From contig CM077676.1 in assembly GCA_039707655.1 (NCBI GenBank), positions 192,320,936 through 192,384,935 of the forward strand: a DNA stretch of 64,000 nucleotides. Reading direction: 5' to 3'. The position numbers and the translations under genes were made by a program. The DNA comes from Elymus sibiricus (lineage: Eukaryota > Streptophyta > Magnoliopsida > Poales > Poaceae). Numbering within the stretch: the stretch's first letter is position 1; each line of letters begins with the position of its first letter. Under the pieces are notes generated by a model. That model was given only the letters and a program-made list of their open reading frames with translations, made no database searches and had not been told where the DNA came from. This document shows, in pieces, positions 45,943 to 59,800 of the stretch.

Positions 45943-47357
45943 ATAGGGTGGCGGTGAAGTCACGTGCTCGTCTCGGCATCCGTCATCGCTACCGCGACGA
46001 CGTCAGCCTCGACTCGCGTAACCCTAATTTAGACAGGGTGGCGGTGGTGTCACGTGCTCGTCTCGGCGTCCGTCGTCGCTACCGCGACGACGTCCGCCTC
46101 GACACGCGTAACCCTAAGTTAGACAGGGTGGCGGTGGTGTCGCGTGCTCGTCTCGGCGTCCGTCGTCGCTACCGCGACGACGTCCGCCTCGACTCGCGTA
46201 ACCCTAAGATAGACAGGGTGGCGGTGGTGTCACGTGCTGGTCTCGGTGTCCGTCGTCGCTACCGCGACGACGTCTGCCTCGACTAGCGTAACCCTAAGTT
46301 AGACAGGGTGGCCGTGGTGTCGCGTGCTTGTCTCGGCGTCCGTCGTCGCTACCGCGACGACGTCCGCCTCGACTCGCGTAACCCTAAGATAGACAGGGTG
46401 GCGGTGGTGTCACGTGCTCGTCTCGGTGTCCGTCGTCGCTACCGCGACGACGTCCGCCTCGACTCGCGTAACACTAAGATAGCCAGGGTGGCAGTGGTGT
46501 CACGTGCTCGTCTAGGCGTCTGTCGTCGCTACCGCGACGACGTCCGCCTCGACTCGCGTAACCCTAGGATAAACAGGGTGGCGGTGGTGTCACGTGCTCG
46601 TCTCGGCGTCCGTCGTCGCTACCGCGACGACGTCCGCCTCGACTCGCATAACCCTAAGTTAGACAGGGTGGCGGTGGTGTCACGTGCTCGTCTCGGCGTC
46701 CGCCGTCGCTACCGCGACGACGTCCGCCTCGACTCGCCTAACCCTAAGATAGACAGGGTGGCAGTGGTGTCACGTGCTCGTCTCGGCGTCCGTCGTCGCT
46801 ACCGCGACGACGTCCGCCTTGACTCGCGTAAACCTAAGATAGACAGGGTGGCGGTGTTGTCACGTGCTCGTCTCGGTGTCCGTCGTCGCTACCGCGACGA
46901 CGTCCGCCTCGACTCGCTTAACCCTAAGTTATACAGGGTAGCGGTGGTGTCACGTGCTCGTCTCGGCGTCCGTCGTCGCTACCGCGACGACGTCCGCCTC
47001 GACTCGCGTAACGCTAAGATAGACAGGGTGGCGGTGGTGTCACGTGCTCGTCTCGGCGTCCGTCGTCGCTACCGCGACGACGTCCGCCTAAACTCGCTTA
47101 ACCCTAAGTTGGACTGGGTGGCGGTGGTGTCACGTGCTCATCTCGGCGTCCGTCGTCGCTACCGCAAAGTCGTCCGCCTCGACTCGCGTAACCCTAGGTT
47201 AGACAGGGTGGAAGTGGTGTCACGTGCTCGTTTCGACGTCTGCCTCGACTCGCGTAACCCTAAGTTAGACAGGTGGGCGGTGGTGTCACGTGCTCGTCTC
47301 GGCGTCCGTCGTCGCTACCGCGACGATGTCTGCCTCGACTCGCTAACCCTAAGTTAA
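45943..47357 (+). repeat. Module h of S2 (16 monomers)
   Basis: It has a g head up to the TAG monomer (46284-46286). It is then joined directly to GTTAGACAGGGTGGCCGTGG without the GGGTTTCGG monomer, which indicates a deletion relative to h of S1. It ends with the b-type tail (66-bp unit near 47229, GACAGGTGGGCGG). Length equals 16 x 90 minus 24 and 1. Confidence 0.87.
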
Positions 47358-48928
47358 ATAGGGTGGCGGTGAAGTCACGTGCTCGTCACGGCGTCCGTCA
47401 TCGCTACCGCGACGACGTCAGCCTCGACTCGCGTAACCCTAATTTAGACAGGGTGGCGGTGGTGTCACGTGCTCGTCTCGGCGTCCGTCGTCGCTACCGC
47501 GACGACGTCCGCCTCGACACGCGTAACCCTACGTTAGACAGGGTGGCGGTGGTGTCACGTGCTCGTCTCGGCGTCCGTCGTCGCTACCGTGACGACGTCC
47601 ACCTCGACTCGCATAACCCTAAGTTAGACAGGGTGGCGGTGGTGTCACGTGCTCGTCTCGGCGTCCGCCGTCGCTACCGCGACGTCGTCCGCCTTGACTC
47701 GCGTAAACCTAAGATAGACAGGGTGGCGGTGTTGTCACGTGCTCGTCTTGGCGTCCGTCGTCGCTACCGCGACGACGTCCGCCTCGACTCGCTTAACCCT
47801 AAGTTAGACAGGGTAGCGGTGGTGTCACGTGCTCGTCTCGGCGTCCGTCGTCGCTACCGCGACGACGTTCGCCTCGACTCGCGTAACGCTAAGATAGATA
47901 GGGTGGCGGTGGTGTCACGTGCTCATCTCGGCGTCCGTCCTCGCTACTGCAAAGACGTCCGCCTCGACTCGCGTAACCCTAAGTTAGACAGGGTGGCAGT
48001 GGTGTCACGTGCTCGTCTCGACGTCCGCCTCGACTCGCGTAACCCTAAGTTAGACAGGGTGGCGGTGGTGTCACGTGCTCGTCTCGGCGTCCGTCGTCGC
48101 TACCGCGATGACGTCCGCCTCGACTCGCGTAACCCTAAGATAGCCAGGGTGGCAGTGGTGTCACGTGCTCGTCTAGGCGTCCGTCGTCGCTACCGCGACG
48201 ACGTCCGCCTCGACTCGCGTAACCCTAGGATAAACAGGGTGGCGGTGGTGTCACGTGCTCGTCTCGGCATCCGTCATCGCTACCGCGACGACGTCCGCCT
48301 CGACTCGCGTAACCCTAAGTTAGACAGGGTGGCAGTGGTGTCACGTGCTCGTCTCGGCATCCGTCGTCGCTACCGCGACGACGTCTGCCTCGACTTGCGT
48401 AACCCTAAGTTGGCCAGGGTGGCAGTGTTGTCACGTGCTCGTCTCGGCGTCCGTCGTCGCTACCGCGACGACGTCCGCCTCGACTCGCATAACCCTAAGA
48501 TAGACAGGGTGGCAGTGGTGTCACGTGCTCGTCTCGGCGTCCGTCGTCGGTACCGCGACGACGTCCGCCTTGACCCGCGTAACCCTAAGATTGACAGAGT
48601 GGCGGTGTTGTCACGTGCTCGTCTCGGCGTCCGTCGTCGCTACCGCGACGACGTCCCCCTAAACTCGCTTATCCCTAAGTTGGACAGGGTGGCGGTGGTG
48701 TCACGTGCTCATCTCGGCGTCCGTCGTCGCTACCGCAAAGACGTCCGCCTCGACTCGCGTAACCCTAGGTTAGACAGGGTGGAAGTGGTGTCACGTGCTC
48801 GTTTCGACGTCTGCCTCGCCTCGCGTAACCCTAAGTTAGACAGGGTGGCGGTGGTGTCACGTGCTCGTCTCGGCGTCCGTCGTCGCTACCGCGACGACGT
48901 CTGCCTCGACTCGCTAACCCTAAGTTAA
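47358..48928 (+). repeat. Module a of S3 (18 monomers)
   Basis: Its landmarks match module a of S2 at an offset of 26,523 bp. Translating both frames shows only about three residue differences in 551 codons, one of them CCTCGCCTCGCG near 48814. Two short units lie near 48016 and 48801. Confidence 0.88.
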
Positions 48929-50253
48929 ACAGGGTGGCGGTGGTGTCACGTGCTCGTCTGGGCGTCCGTCGTCGCTACCGCGACGACGTCCGCCTCGACA
49001 CGCGTAACCCTACGTTAGACAGGGTGGCGGTGGTGTCGCGTGCTCGTCTCGGCGTCCGTCGTCGCTACCGCGACGACGTCCGCCTCGACTCGCGTAACCC
49101 AAAGATAGACAGGGTGGCGGTGGTGTCACGTGCTCGTCTCGGCGTCCGTCGTCGCTACCGCGACGACGTCCGCCTCGACTCGCGTAACACTAAGATAGCC
49201 AGGGTGGCAGTGGTGTCACGTGCTCGTCTAGGCGTCTGTCGTCGCTACCGCGACGACGTCCGCCTCGACTCGCGTAACCCTAGGATAAACAGGGTGGCGG
49301 TGGTGTCATGTGCTCTTCTCGGCGTCCGTCGTCGCTACCGCGACGACGTCCGCCTCGACTCGCATAACCCTAAGTTAGACAGGGTGGCGGTGGTGTCACG
49401 TGCTCGTCTCGGCGTTCGCCGTCGCTACCGCGACGACGTCCGCCTCGACTCGCGTAACCCTAAGATAGACAGGGTGGCCGTGGTGTCACGTGCTCGTCTA
49501 GGCGTCCGTCGTCGCTACCGCGACGACGTCCGCCTCGACACACGTAACCCTAAGTTAGATAGGGTGGCGGTGGTGTCACGTGCTCGTCTCGGCGTCCGTC
49601 GTCGCTACCGCGACGACGTCCGCCTCGACTCGCGTAACCCTAAGATAGCCAGGGTGGCAGTGGTGTCACGTGCTCGTCTAGGCGTCCGTCGTCGCTACCG
49701 CGACGACGTCCGCCTCGACTCGCGTAACCCTAGGATAAACAGGGTGGCGGTGGTGTCACGTGCTCGTCTCGGCGTCCGTCGTCGCTACCGCGACGACGTC
49801 CGCCTCGACCCGCGTAACCCTAAGAGAGACAGGGTGGCAGTGGTGTCACGTGCTCGTCTCGGCGTCCGTCGTCGCTACCGCGACGACGTCCGCCTTGACC
49901 CGCGTAACCCTAAGATAGACAGGGTGGCGGTGTTGTCACGTGCTCGTCTCGGCGTCCGTCGTCGCTACCGCGACGACGTCCGCCTAAACTCGCTTAACCC
50001 TAAGTTGGACTGGGTGGCGGTGGTGTCACGTGCTCATCTCGGCGTCCGTCGTCGCTACCGCAAAGTCGTCCGCCTCGACTCGCGTAACCCTAGGTTAGAC
50101 AGGGTGGAAGTGGTGTCACGTGCTCGTTTCGACGTCTGCCTCGACTCGCGTAACCCTAAGTTAGACAGGTGGGCGGTGGTGTCACGTGCTCGTCTCGGCG
50201 TCCGTCGTCGCTACCGCGACGACGTCTGCCTCGACTCGCTAACCCTAAGTTAA
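48929..50253 (+). repeat. Module b of S3 (15 monomers)
   Basis: It has the CGTCTGGGCG head, the AAGAGAGACAGGG unit near 49831 and the GACAGGTGGGCGG terminal unit. Private changes include GGCGTTCGCCG near 49412 and GACACACGTAACC near 49537. Present once only, unlike in S2. Confidence 0.88.
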
Positions 50254-51824
50254 ATAAGGTGGCGGTGAAGTCACGTGCTCGTCACGGCGTCCGTCATCGC
50301 TACCGCGACGACGTCAGCCTCAACTCGCGTAACCCTAATTTAGACAGGGTGGCGGTGGTGTCACGTGCTCGTCTCGGCGTCCGTCGTCGCTACCGCGACG
50401 ACGTCCGCCTCGACACGCGTAACCCTACGTTAGACAGGGTGGCGGTGGTGTCACGTGCTCGTCTCGGCGTCCGTCGTCGCTACCGTGACGACGTCCCCCT
50501 CGACTCGCATAACCCTAAGTTAGACAGGGTGGCGGTGGTGTCACGTGCTCGTCTCGGCGTCCACCGTCGCTACCGCGACGTCGTCCGCCTTGACTCGCGT
50601 AAACCTAAGATAGACAGGGTGGCGGTGTTGTCACGTGCTCGTCTCGGCGTCCGTCGTTGCTACCGCGACGACGTCCGCCTCGACTCGCTTAACCCTAAGT
50701 TAGACAGGGTAGCGGTGGTGTCACGTGCTCGTCTCGGCGTCCGTCGTCGCTACCGCGACGAAGTTCGCCTCGACTCGCGTAACGCTAAGATAGATAGGGT
50801 GGCGGTGGTGTCACGTGCTCCTCTCGGCGTCCGTCCTCGCTACCGCAAAGACGTCCGCCTCGACTCGCGTAACCCTAAGTTAGACAGGGTGGCAGTGGTG
50901 TCACGTGCTCGTCTCGACGTCCGCCTCGACTCGCGTAACCCTAAGTTAGACAGGGTGGCGGTGGTGTCACGTGCTCGTCTCGGCGTCCGTCGTCGCTTCC
51001 GCGATGACGTCCGCCTCGACTCGCGTAACCCTAAGATAGCCAGGGTGGCAGTGGTGTCACGTGCTCGTCTAGGCGTCCGTCGTCGCTACCGCGACGACGT
51101 CCGCCTCGACTCGCGTAACCCTAGGATAAACAGGGTGGCGGTGGTGTCACGTGCTCGTCTCGGCATCCGTCATCGCTACCGCGACGACGTCCGCCTCGAC
51201 TCGCGTAACCCTAAGTTAGACAGGGTGGCAGTGGTGTCACGTGCTCGTCTCGGCATCCGTCGTCGCTACCGCGACGACGTCTGCCTCGACTCGCGTAACC
51301 CTAAGTTAGCCAGGGTGGCAGTGTTGTCACGTGCTCGTCTCGGGGTCCGTCGTCGCTACCGCGACCACGTCCGCCTTGACTCGCATAACCCTAAGATAGA
51401 CAGGGTGGCAGTGGTGTCACGTGCTCGTCTCGGCGTCCGTCGTCGCTACCGCGACGACGTCCGCCTTGACCCGCGTAACCCTAAGATTGACAGGGTGGCG
51501 GTGTTGTCACGTGCTCGTCTCGGCGTCCGTCGTCGCTACCGCGACGACGTCCCCCTAAACTCGCTTATCCCTAAGTTGGACAGGGTGGCGGTGGTGTCAC
51601 GTGCTCATCTCGGCGTACGTCGTCGCTACCGCAAAGACGTCCGCCTCGACTCGCGTAACCCTAGGTTAGACAGGGTGGAAGTGGTGTCACGTGCTCGTTT
51701 CGACGTCTGCCTCGACTCGCGTAACCCTAAGTTAGACAGGGTGGCGGTGGTGTCACGTGCTCGTCTCGGCGTCCGTCGTCGCTACCGCGACGACGTCGGC
51801 CTCGACTCGCTAACCCTAAGTTAA
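50254..51824 (+). repeat. Module c of S3 (18 monomers)
   Basis: The 1,571 bp have all the c landmarks, from AATAAGGTGG at the head to the GACGTCGGCC end. Private changes are CGTCGTTGCTACC near 50653 and CTCGGGGTCCG near 51341. Confidence 0.88.
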
Positions 51825-53329
51825 ACAGGGTGGCGGTGGTGTCACGTGCTCGTCTGGGCGTCCGTCGTCGCTACCGCGACGACGTCCGCCTCGACACGTG
51901 TAACCCTACGTTAGACAGGGTGGCGGTGGTGTCGCGTGCTCGTCTCGGCGTCCGTCGTCGCTACCGCGATGACGTCCGCCTCGACTCGCGTAACCCAAAG
52001 ATAGACAGGGTGGCGGTGGTGTCACGTGCTCGTCTCGGTGTCCGTCGTCGCTACCGCGACGACGTCCGCCTCGACTCGCGTAACACTAAGATAGCCAGGG
52101 TGGCAGTGGTGTCACGTGCTCGTCTAGGCGTCTGTCGTCGCTACCGCGACGACGTCCGCCTCGACTCGCGTAACCCTAGGATAAACAGGGTGGCGGTGGT
52201 GTCATGTGCTCTTCTTGGCGTCCGTCGTCGCTACCGCGACGACGTCCGCCTCGACTCGCATAACCCTAAGTTAGACAGGGTGGCGGTGGTGTCACGTGCT
52301 CGTCTCGGCGTCCGACGTCGCTACCGCGACGACGTCCGCCTCGACTCGCGTAACCCTAAGATAGACAGGGTGGCAGTGGTGTCACGTGCTCGTCTCGGCG
52401 TCCGTCGTCGCTACCGCGACGACGTCCGCCTTGACTCGCGTAAACCTAAGATAGACAGGGTGGCGGTGTTGTCACGTGCTCGTCTCGGCGTCCGTCGTCG
52501 CTACCGCGACGACGTCCGCCTCGACTCGCTTAACCCTAAGTTAGAAAGGGTAGCGGTGGTGTCACGTGCTCGTCTCGGCGTCCGTCGTCGCTACCGCGAC
52601 GATGTCCGCCTCGACTCGCGTAACCCTAGGATAGACAGGGTGGCGGTGGTGTCACGTGCTCGTCTCGGCATCCGTCATCGCTACCGCGACGACGTCCGCC
52701 TCGACTCGCGTAACCCTAAGTTAGACAGGGTGGCAGTGGTGTCACGTGCTCGTCTCGGCATCCGTCGTCGCTACCGCGACGACGTCTGCCTCGACTCGCG
52801 TAACCCTAAGTTAGCCAGGTTGGCAGTGTTGTCACGTGCTCGTCTCGGCGTCCGTCGTCGCTACCGCGACCATGTCCGCCTCGACTCGCATAACCCTAAG
52901 ATAGACAGGGTGGCAGTGGTGTCACGTGCTCGTCTCGGCGTCCGTCGTCGCTACCGCGACAACGTCCGCCTTGACCCGCATAACCCTAAGATTGACAGGG
53001 TGGCGGTGTTGTCACGTGCTCGTCTCGGCGTCCGTCGTCGCTACCGCGACGACGTCCCCCTAAACTCGCTTATCCCTAAGTTGGACAGGGTGGCGGTGGT
53101 GTCACGTGCTCATCTCGGCGTACGTCGTCGCTACCGCAAAGACGTCCGCCTCGACTCGCGTAACCCTAGGTTAGACAGGGTGGAAGTGGTGTCACGTGCT
53201 CGTTTCGACGTCTGCCTCGACTCGCGTAACCCTAAGTTAGACAGGGTGGCGGTGGTGTCACGTGCTCGTCTCGGCGTCCGTCGTCGCTACCGCGACGACG
53301 TCTGCCTCGACTCGCTAACCCTAAGTTAA
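51825..53329 (+). repeat. Module d of S3 (17 monomers)
   Basis: It has the same 1,505-bp length as d of S1 and keeps the five monomers lost from S2. Private changes include GACACGTGTAACC near 51894, CCGACGTCGC near 52313 and CAGGTTGGCAG near 52817. Confidence 0.88.
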
Positions 53330-54228
53330 ACAGGGTGGCGGTGGTGTCAGGTGCTCGTCTGGGCGTCCGTCGTCGCTACCGCGACGACGTCCGCCTCGAC
53401 ACGCGTAACCCTACGTTAGACAGGGTGGCGGTGGTGTCGCGTGCTCGTCTCGGCGTCCGTCGTCGCTACCGCGATGACGTCCGCCTCGACTCGCGTAACC
53501 CAAAGATAGACAGGGTGGCGGTAGTGTCACGTGCTCGTCTCGGTGTCCGTCGTCGCTACCGCGACGACGTCCGCCTCGACTCGCGTAACACTAAGATAGC
53601 CAGGGTGGCAGTGGTGTCACGTGCTCGTCTAGGCGTCTGTCGTCGCTACCGCGACGACGTCCGCCTCGACTCGCGTAACCCTAGGATAAACAGGGTGGCG
53701 GTGGTGTCATGTGCTCTTCTCGGCGTCCGTCGTCGCTACCGCGACGACGTCCGCCTCGACTCGCATAACCCTAAGTTAGACAGGGTGGCGGTGGTGTCAC
53801 GTGCTCGTCTCGGCGTCCGCCGTCGCAACCGCGACGACGTCCGCCTCGACTCGCGTAACCCTAAGATAGACAGGGTGGCAGTGGTGTCACGTGCTCGTCT
53901 CGGCGTCCGTCGTCGCTACCGCGACGACGTCCGCCTTGACTCGCGTAAACCTAAGATAGACAGGGTGGCGGTGTTGTCACGTGCTCGTCTCGACGTCCGT
54001 CGTCGCTACCGCGACGACGTCCGCCTCGACTCGCTTAACCCTAAGTTAGAAAGGGTAGCGGTGGTGTCACGTGCTCGTCTCGGCGTCCGTCGTCGCTACC
54101 GCGACGACGTCCGCCTCGACTCACGTAACGCTAAGATAGATAGGGTGGCGGTGGTGTCACGTGCTCGTCTCGGCGTCCGTCGTCGCTACCGCGACGACGT
54201 CCGCCTCGACTCGTTAACCCTAAGTTAA
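53330..54228 (+). repeat. Module e of S3 (10 monomers)
   Basis: The 899 bp have no short unit and end CTCGTTAACCC. Private changes are GTGTCAGGTGC near 53345, which destroys one CACGTG box, and CGTCGCAACCGCG near 53821 in the hairpin loop. Confidence 0.88.
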
Positions 54229-56855
54229 ATAGGGTGGCGGTGAAGTCACGTGCTCGTCTCGGCGTCCGTCATTGCTACCGCGACGATGTCAGCCTCGACT
54301 CGCGTAACCCTAATTTAGACAGGGTGGCGGTGGTGTCACGTGCTCGTCTCGGCGTCCGTCGTCGCTACCGCGACGACGTCCGACTCGACACGCGTAACCC
54401 TAAGTTATACAGGGTGGCGGTGGTGTCACGTGCTCGTCTCGGCGTCCGTCGTCGCTACCGCGACGACGTCCGCCTCGACTCGCGTAACCCTAAGATAACC
54501 AGGGTGACAGTGGTGTCACGTGCTCGTCTAGGCGTCCGTCGTCGCTACCGCGACGACGTCCGCCTCGACTAGCGTAACCCTAGGATAAATAGGGTTTCGG
54601 TGGTGTCACGTGCTCGTCTCGGCGTCCGTCGTCGCTACCGCGACGACGTCCGCCTCGACTCGCGTAACCCTAAGTTAGACAGGGTGGCAGTGGTGTCACG
54701 TGCTCGTCTCGGCATCCGTCGTCGCTACTGCGACGACGTCTGCCTCGACTCGCGTAACCCTAAGTTAGCCAGGGTGGCAGTGTTGTCACGTGCTCGTCTC
54801 GGCGTCCGTCGTCGCTACCGCGACGACGTCCGCCTCGACTCGCGTAACCCTAAGATAGACAGGGTGGCAGTGGTGTCACGTGCTCGTCTCGGCGTCCGTC
54901 GTCGCTACCGCAAAGACGTCCGCCTCGACTCGCGTAACCCTAAGTTAGACAGGGTGGCAGTGGTGTCACGTGCTCGTTTCGACGTCTGCCTCGACTCGCG
55001 TAACCCTAAGTTAGACAGGGTGGCGGTGGTGTCACGTGCTCGTCTCGGCGTCCGTCATCGCTACCGCGACGACGTCAGCCTCGACTCGCGTATCCCTAAT
55101 TTAGACAGGGTGGCGGTGGTGTCACGTGCTCGTCTCGGCGTCCGTCGTCGCTACCGCGGCGACGTCCGCCTCGACACGCGTAACCCCAAGTTAGACAGGG
55201 TGGCCGTGGTGTCGCGTGCTTGTCTCGGCGTCCGTCGTCGCTACCGCGACGACGTCCGCCTCGACTCGCGTAACCCTAAGATAGACAGGGTGGCGGTGGT
55301 GTCACGTGCTCGTCTCGGTGTCCGTCGTCGCTACCGCGACGACGTCCGCCTCGACTCGCGTAACACTAAGATAGCCAGGGTGGCAGTGGTGTCACGTGCT
55401 CGTCTAGGCGTCTGTCGTCGCTACCGCGACGACGTCCGCCTCGACTCGCGTAACCCTAGGATAAACAGGGTGGCGGTGGTGTCACGTGCTCGTCTCGGCG
55501 TCCGTCGTCGCTACCGCGAGGACGTCCGCCTCGACTCGCATAACCCTAAGTTAGACAGGGTGGCGGTGGTGTCACGTGCTCGTCTCGGCGTCCGCCGTCG
55601 CTACCGCGACGACATCCGCCTCGACTCGCCTAACCCTAAGATAGACAGGGTGGCAGTGGTGTCACGTGCTCGTCTCGGCGTCCGTCGTCGCTACCGCAAA
55701 GACGTCCGCCTCGACTCGCGTAACCCTAAGTTAGACAGGGTGGCAGTGGTGTCACGTGCTCGTTTCGACGTCTGCCTCGACTCGCGTAACCCTAAGTTAG
55801 ACAGGGTGGTGGTGGTGTCACGTGCTCGTCTCGGCGTCCGTCGTCGCTACCGCGACGACGTCCGCCTCGACTCGTGTAACGCTAAGATATACAGGGTGGC
55901 GGTGGTGTCACGTGCTCGCCTCGGCATCCGTCATCGCTACCGCGACGACGTCAGCCTCGACTCGCGTATCCCTAATTTAGACAGGGTGGCGGTGGTGTCA
56001 CGTGCTCGTCTCGGCGTCCGTCGTCGCTACCGCGACGACGTCCGCCTCGACACGCGTAACCCTAAGTTAGACAGGGTGGCCGTGGTGTCGCGTGCTTGTC
56101 TCGGCGTCCGTCGTCGCTACCGCGACGACGTCCGCCTCGACTCGCATAACCCTAAGTTAGACAGGGTGGCGGTGGTGTCACGTGCTCGTCTCGGCGTCCG
56201 CCGTCGCTACCGCGACGACGTCCGCCTCGACTCGCCTAACCCTAAGATAGACAGGGTGGCAGTGGTGTCACGTGCTCGTCCCGGCGTCCGTCGTCGCTAC
56301 CGCGACGACGTCCGCCTTGACTCGCGTAAACCTAAGATAGACAGGGTGGCGGTGTTGTCACGTGCTCGTCTCGGCGTCCGTCGTCGCTACCGCGACGACG
56401 TCCGCCTCGACTCGCTTAACCCTAAGTTATACAGGGTAGCGGTGGTGTCACGTGCTCGTCTCGGCGTCCGGCGTCGCTACCGCGACGACGTCCGCCTCGA
56501 CTCGCGTAACGCTAAGATAGACAGGGTGGCGGTGGTGTCACGTGCTCGTCTCGGCGTCCGTCGTCGCTACCGCGATGACGTTCGCCTCGACTCGCGTAAC
56601 GCTAAGATAGATCGGGTGGCGGTGGTGTCACGTGCTCATCTCGGCGTCCGTCGTCGCTACCGCAAAGACGTCCGCCTCGACTCGCGTAACCCTAAGTTAG
56701 ACAGGGTGGCAGTGGTGTCACGTGCTCGTTTCGACGTGTGCCTCGACTCGCGTAACCCTAAGTTAGACAGGGTGGCGGTGGTGTCACGTGCTCGTCTCGG
56801 CGTCGGTCGTCGCTACCGCGACGACGTCCGCCTCGACTCGCTAACCCTAAGTTAA
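54229..56855 (+). repeat. Module f of S3 (30 monomers)
   Basis: The 2,627 bp equal 30 x 90 minus 72 and 1. It has the f head (GTCATTGCTACC), TAG at 54570-54572, GGGTTTCGG, and short units near 54977, 55762 and 56728. It is the shortest f and lacks all the internal duplications of f in S2. Confidence 0.87.
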
Positions 56856-59800
56856 ATAGGGTGGCGGTGAAGTCACGTGCTCGTCTCGGCATCCGTCATC
56901 GCTACCGCGACGACGTCAGCCTCGACTCGCGTAACCCTAATTTAGACAGGGTGGCGGTGGTGTCACGTGCTCGTCTCGGCGTCCGTCGTCGCTACCGCGA
57001 CGACGTCCGCCTCGACACGCGTAACCCTAAGTTAGACAGGGTGGCGGTGGTGTCGCGTGCTCGTCTCGGCGTCCGTCGAAACTACCGCGACGACGTCCGC
57101 CTCGACTCGCGTAACCCTAAGATAGACAGGGTGGCGGTGGTGTCACGTGCTGGTCTCGGTGTCCGTCGTCGCTACCGCGACGACGTCCGCCTCGACTAGC
57201 GTAACCCTAGGATAAACAGGGTTTCGGTGGTGTCACGTGCTCGTCTCGGCGTCCGTCGTCGCTACCGCGATGACGTCCGCCTCGACTTGCGTAACCCTAA
57301 GTTAGACAGGGTGGCAGTGGTGTCACGTGCTCGTCTCGGCATCCGTCGTCGCTACCGCGACGACGTCTGCCTCGACTCGCATAACCCTAAGTTAGCCAGG
57401 GTGGCAGTGTTGTCACGTGCTCGTCTCGGCGTCCGTCGTCGCTACCGCGACGACGTCCGCCTCGACTCGCGTAACCCTAAGATAGACAGGGTGGCAGTGG
57501 TGTCACGTGCTCGTCTCGGCGTCCGTCGTCGCTACCGCAAAGACGTCCGCCTCGACTCGCGTAACCCTAAGTTAGACAGGGTGGCAATGGTGTCACGTGC
57601 TCGTTTCGACGTCTGCCTCGACTCGCGTAACCCTAAGTTAGACAGGGTGGCGGTGGTGTCACGTGCTCGTCTCGGCGTCCGTCGTCGCTACCGCGATGAC
57701 GTCCGCCTCGACTCGCGTAACGCTAAGATATACAGGGTGGCGGTGGTGTCACGTGCTCGCCTCGGCATCCGTCATCGCTACCGCGACGACGTCAGCCTCG
57801 ACTCGCGTAACGCTAAGATATACAGGGTGGCCGTGGTGTCGCGTGCTTGTCTCGGCGTCCGTCGTCGCTACCGCGACGACGTCCGCCTCGACTCGCGTAA
57901 CCCTAAGATAGACAGGGTGGCGGTGGTGTCACGTGCTCGTCTCGGTGTCCGTCGTCGCTACCGCGACGACGTCCGCCTCGACTCGTGTAACACTAAGATA
58001 GCCAGGGTGGCAGTGGTGTCACGTGCTCGTCTAGGCGTCTGTCGTCGCTACCGCGACGACGTCCGCCTCGACTCGCGTAACCCTAGGATAAACAGGGTGG
58101 CGGTGGTGTCACGTGCTCGTCTCGGCGTCCGTCGTCGCTACCGCGACGACGTCCGCCTCGACTCGCATAACCCTAACTTAGACAGGGTGGCGGTGGTGTC
58201 ACGTGCTCGTCTCGGCGTCCGCCGTCGCTACCGCGACGACGTCCGCCTCGACTCGCCTAACCCTAAGATAGACAGGGTGGCAGTGGTGTCACGTGCTCGT
58301 CTCGGCGTCCGTCGTCGCTACCGCGACGACGTCCGCCTTGACTCGCGTAAACCTAAGATAGACAGGGTGGCGGTGTTGTCACGTGCTCGTCTCGGCGTCC
58401 GTCGTCGCTACCGCGACGACGTCCGCCTCGACTCGCTTAACCCTAAGTTAGACAGGGTAGCGGTGGTGTCACGTGCTCGTCTCGGCGTCCGTCGTCGCTA
58501 CCGCGACGACGTCCGCCTCGACTCGCGTAACCCTAAGATAGACAGGGTGGCAGTGGTGTCACGTGCTCGTCTCGGCGTCCGTCGTCGCTACCGCAAAGAC
58601 GTCCGCCTCGACTCGCGTAACCCTAAGTTAGACAGGGTGGCAGTGGTGTCACGTGCTCGTTTCGACGTCTGCCTCGACTCGCGTAACCCTAAGTTAGACA
58701 GGGTGGTGGTGGTGTCACGTGCTCGTCTCGGCGTCCGTCGTCGCTACCGCGACGACGTCCGCCTCGACTCGTGTAACGCTAAGATATACAGGGTGGCGGT
58801 GGTGTCACGTGCTCGCCTCGGCATCCGTCATCGCTACCGCGACGACGTCAGCCTCGACTCGCGTATCCCTAATTTAGACAGGGTGGCGGTGGTGTCACGT
58901 GCTCGTCTCGGCGTCCGTCGTCGCTACCGCGACGACGTCCGCCTCGACACGCGTAACCCTAAGTTAGACAGGGTGGCCGTGGTGTCGCGTGCTTGTCTCG
59001 GCGTCCGTCGTCGCTACCGCGACGACGTCCGCCTCGACTCGCGTAACCCTAAGATAGACAGGGTGGCGGTGGTGTCACGTGCTCGTCTCGGTGTCCGTCG
59101 TCGCTACCGCGACGACGTCCGCCTCGACTCGCGTAACACTAAGATAGCCAGGGTGGCAGTGGTGTCACGTGCTCGTCTAGGCGTCTGTCGTCGCTACCGC
59201 GACGACGTCCGCCTCGACTCGCGTAACCCTAGGATAAACAGAGTGGCGGTGGTGTCACGTGCTCGTCTCGGCGTCCGTCGTCGCTACCGCGACGATGTCC
59301 GCCTCGACTCGCATAACCCTAAGTTAGACAGGGTGGCGGTGGTGTCACGTGCTCGTCTCGGCGTCCGCCGTCGCTACCGCGACGACGTCCGCCTCGACTC
59401 GCCTAACCCTAAGATAGACAGGGTGGCAGTGGTGTCACGTGCTCGTCTCGGCGTCCGTCGTCGCTACCGCGACGACGTCCGCCTTGACTCGCGTAAACCT
59501 AAGATAGACAGGGTGGCGGTGTTGTCACGTGCTCGTCTCGGCGTCCGTCGTCGCTACCGCGACGACGTCCGCCTCGACTCGCTTAACCATAAGTTATACA
59601 GGGTAGCGGTGGTGTCACGTGCTCGTCTCGGCGTCCGTCGTCGCTACCGCGACGACGTCTGCCTCCACTCGCGTAACGCTAAGATAGACAGGGTGGCGGT
59701 GGTGTCACGTGCTCGTCTCGGCGTCCGTCGTCGCTACCGCGACGACGTTCGCCTCGACTCGCGTAACGCTAAGATAGATAGGGTGGTGGTGGTGTCACGT

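Larger units (their letters stand above)
20835..47357 (+). repeat. Super-repeat S2 (expanded, about 301 monomers)
   Basis: The base order a-b-c-d-e-f-g-h is retained. Added material is a 1,235-bp duplication (b), a 5,120-bp duplication (b tail to f head), internal duplications in f, and extra tandem g modules. Its first 2.9 kb align with S3 at a constant offset of 26,523 bp with very few differences by eye. Confidence 0.85.
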
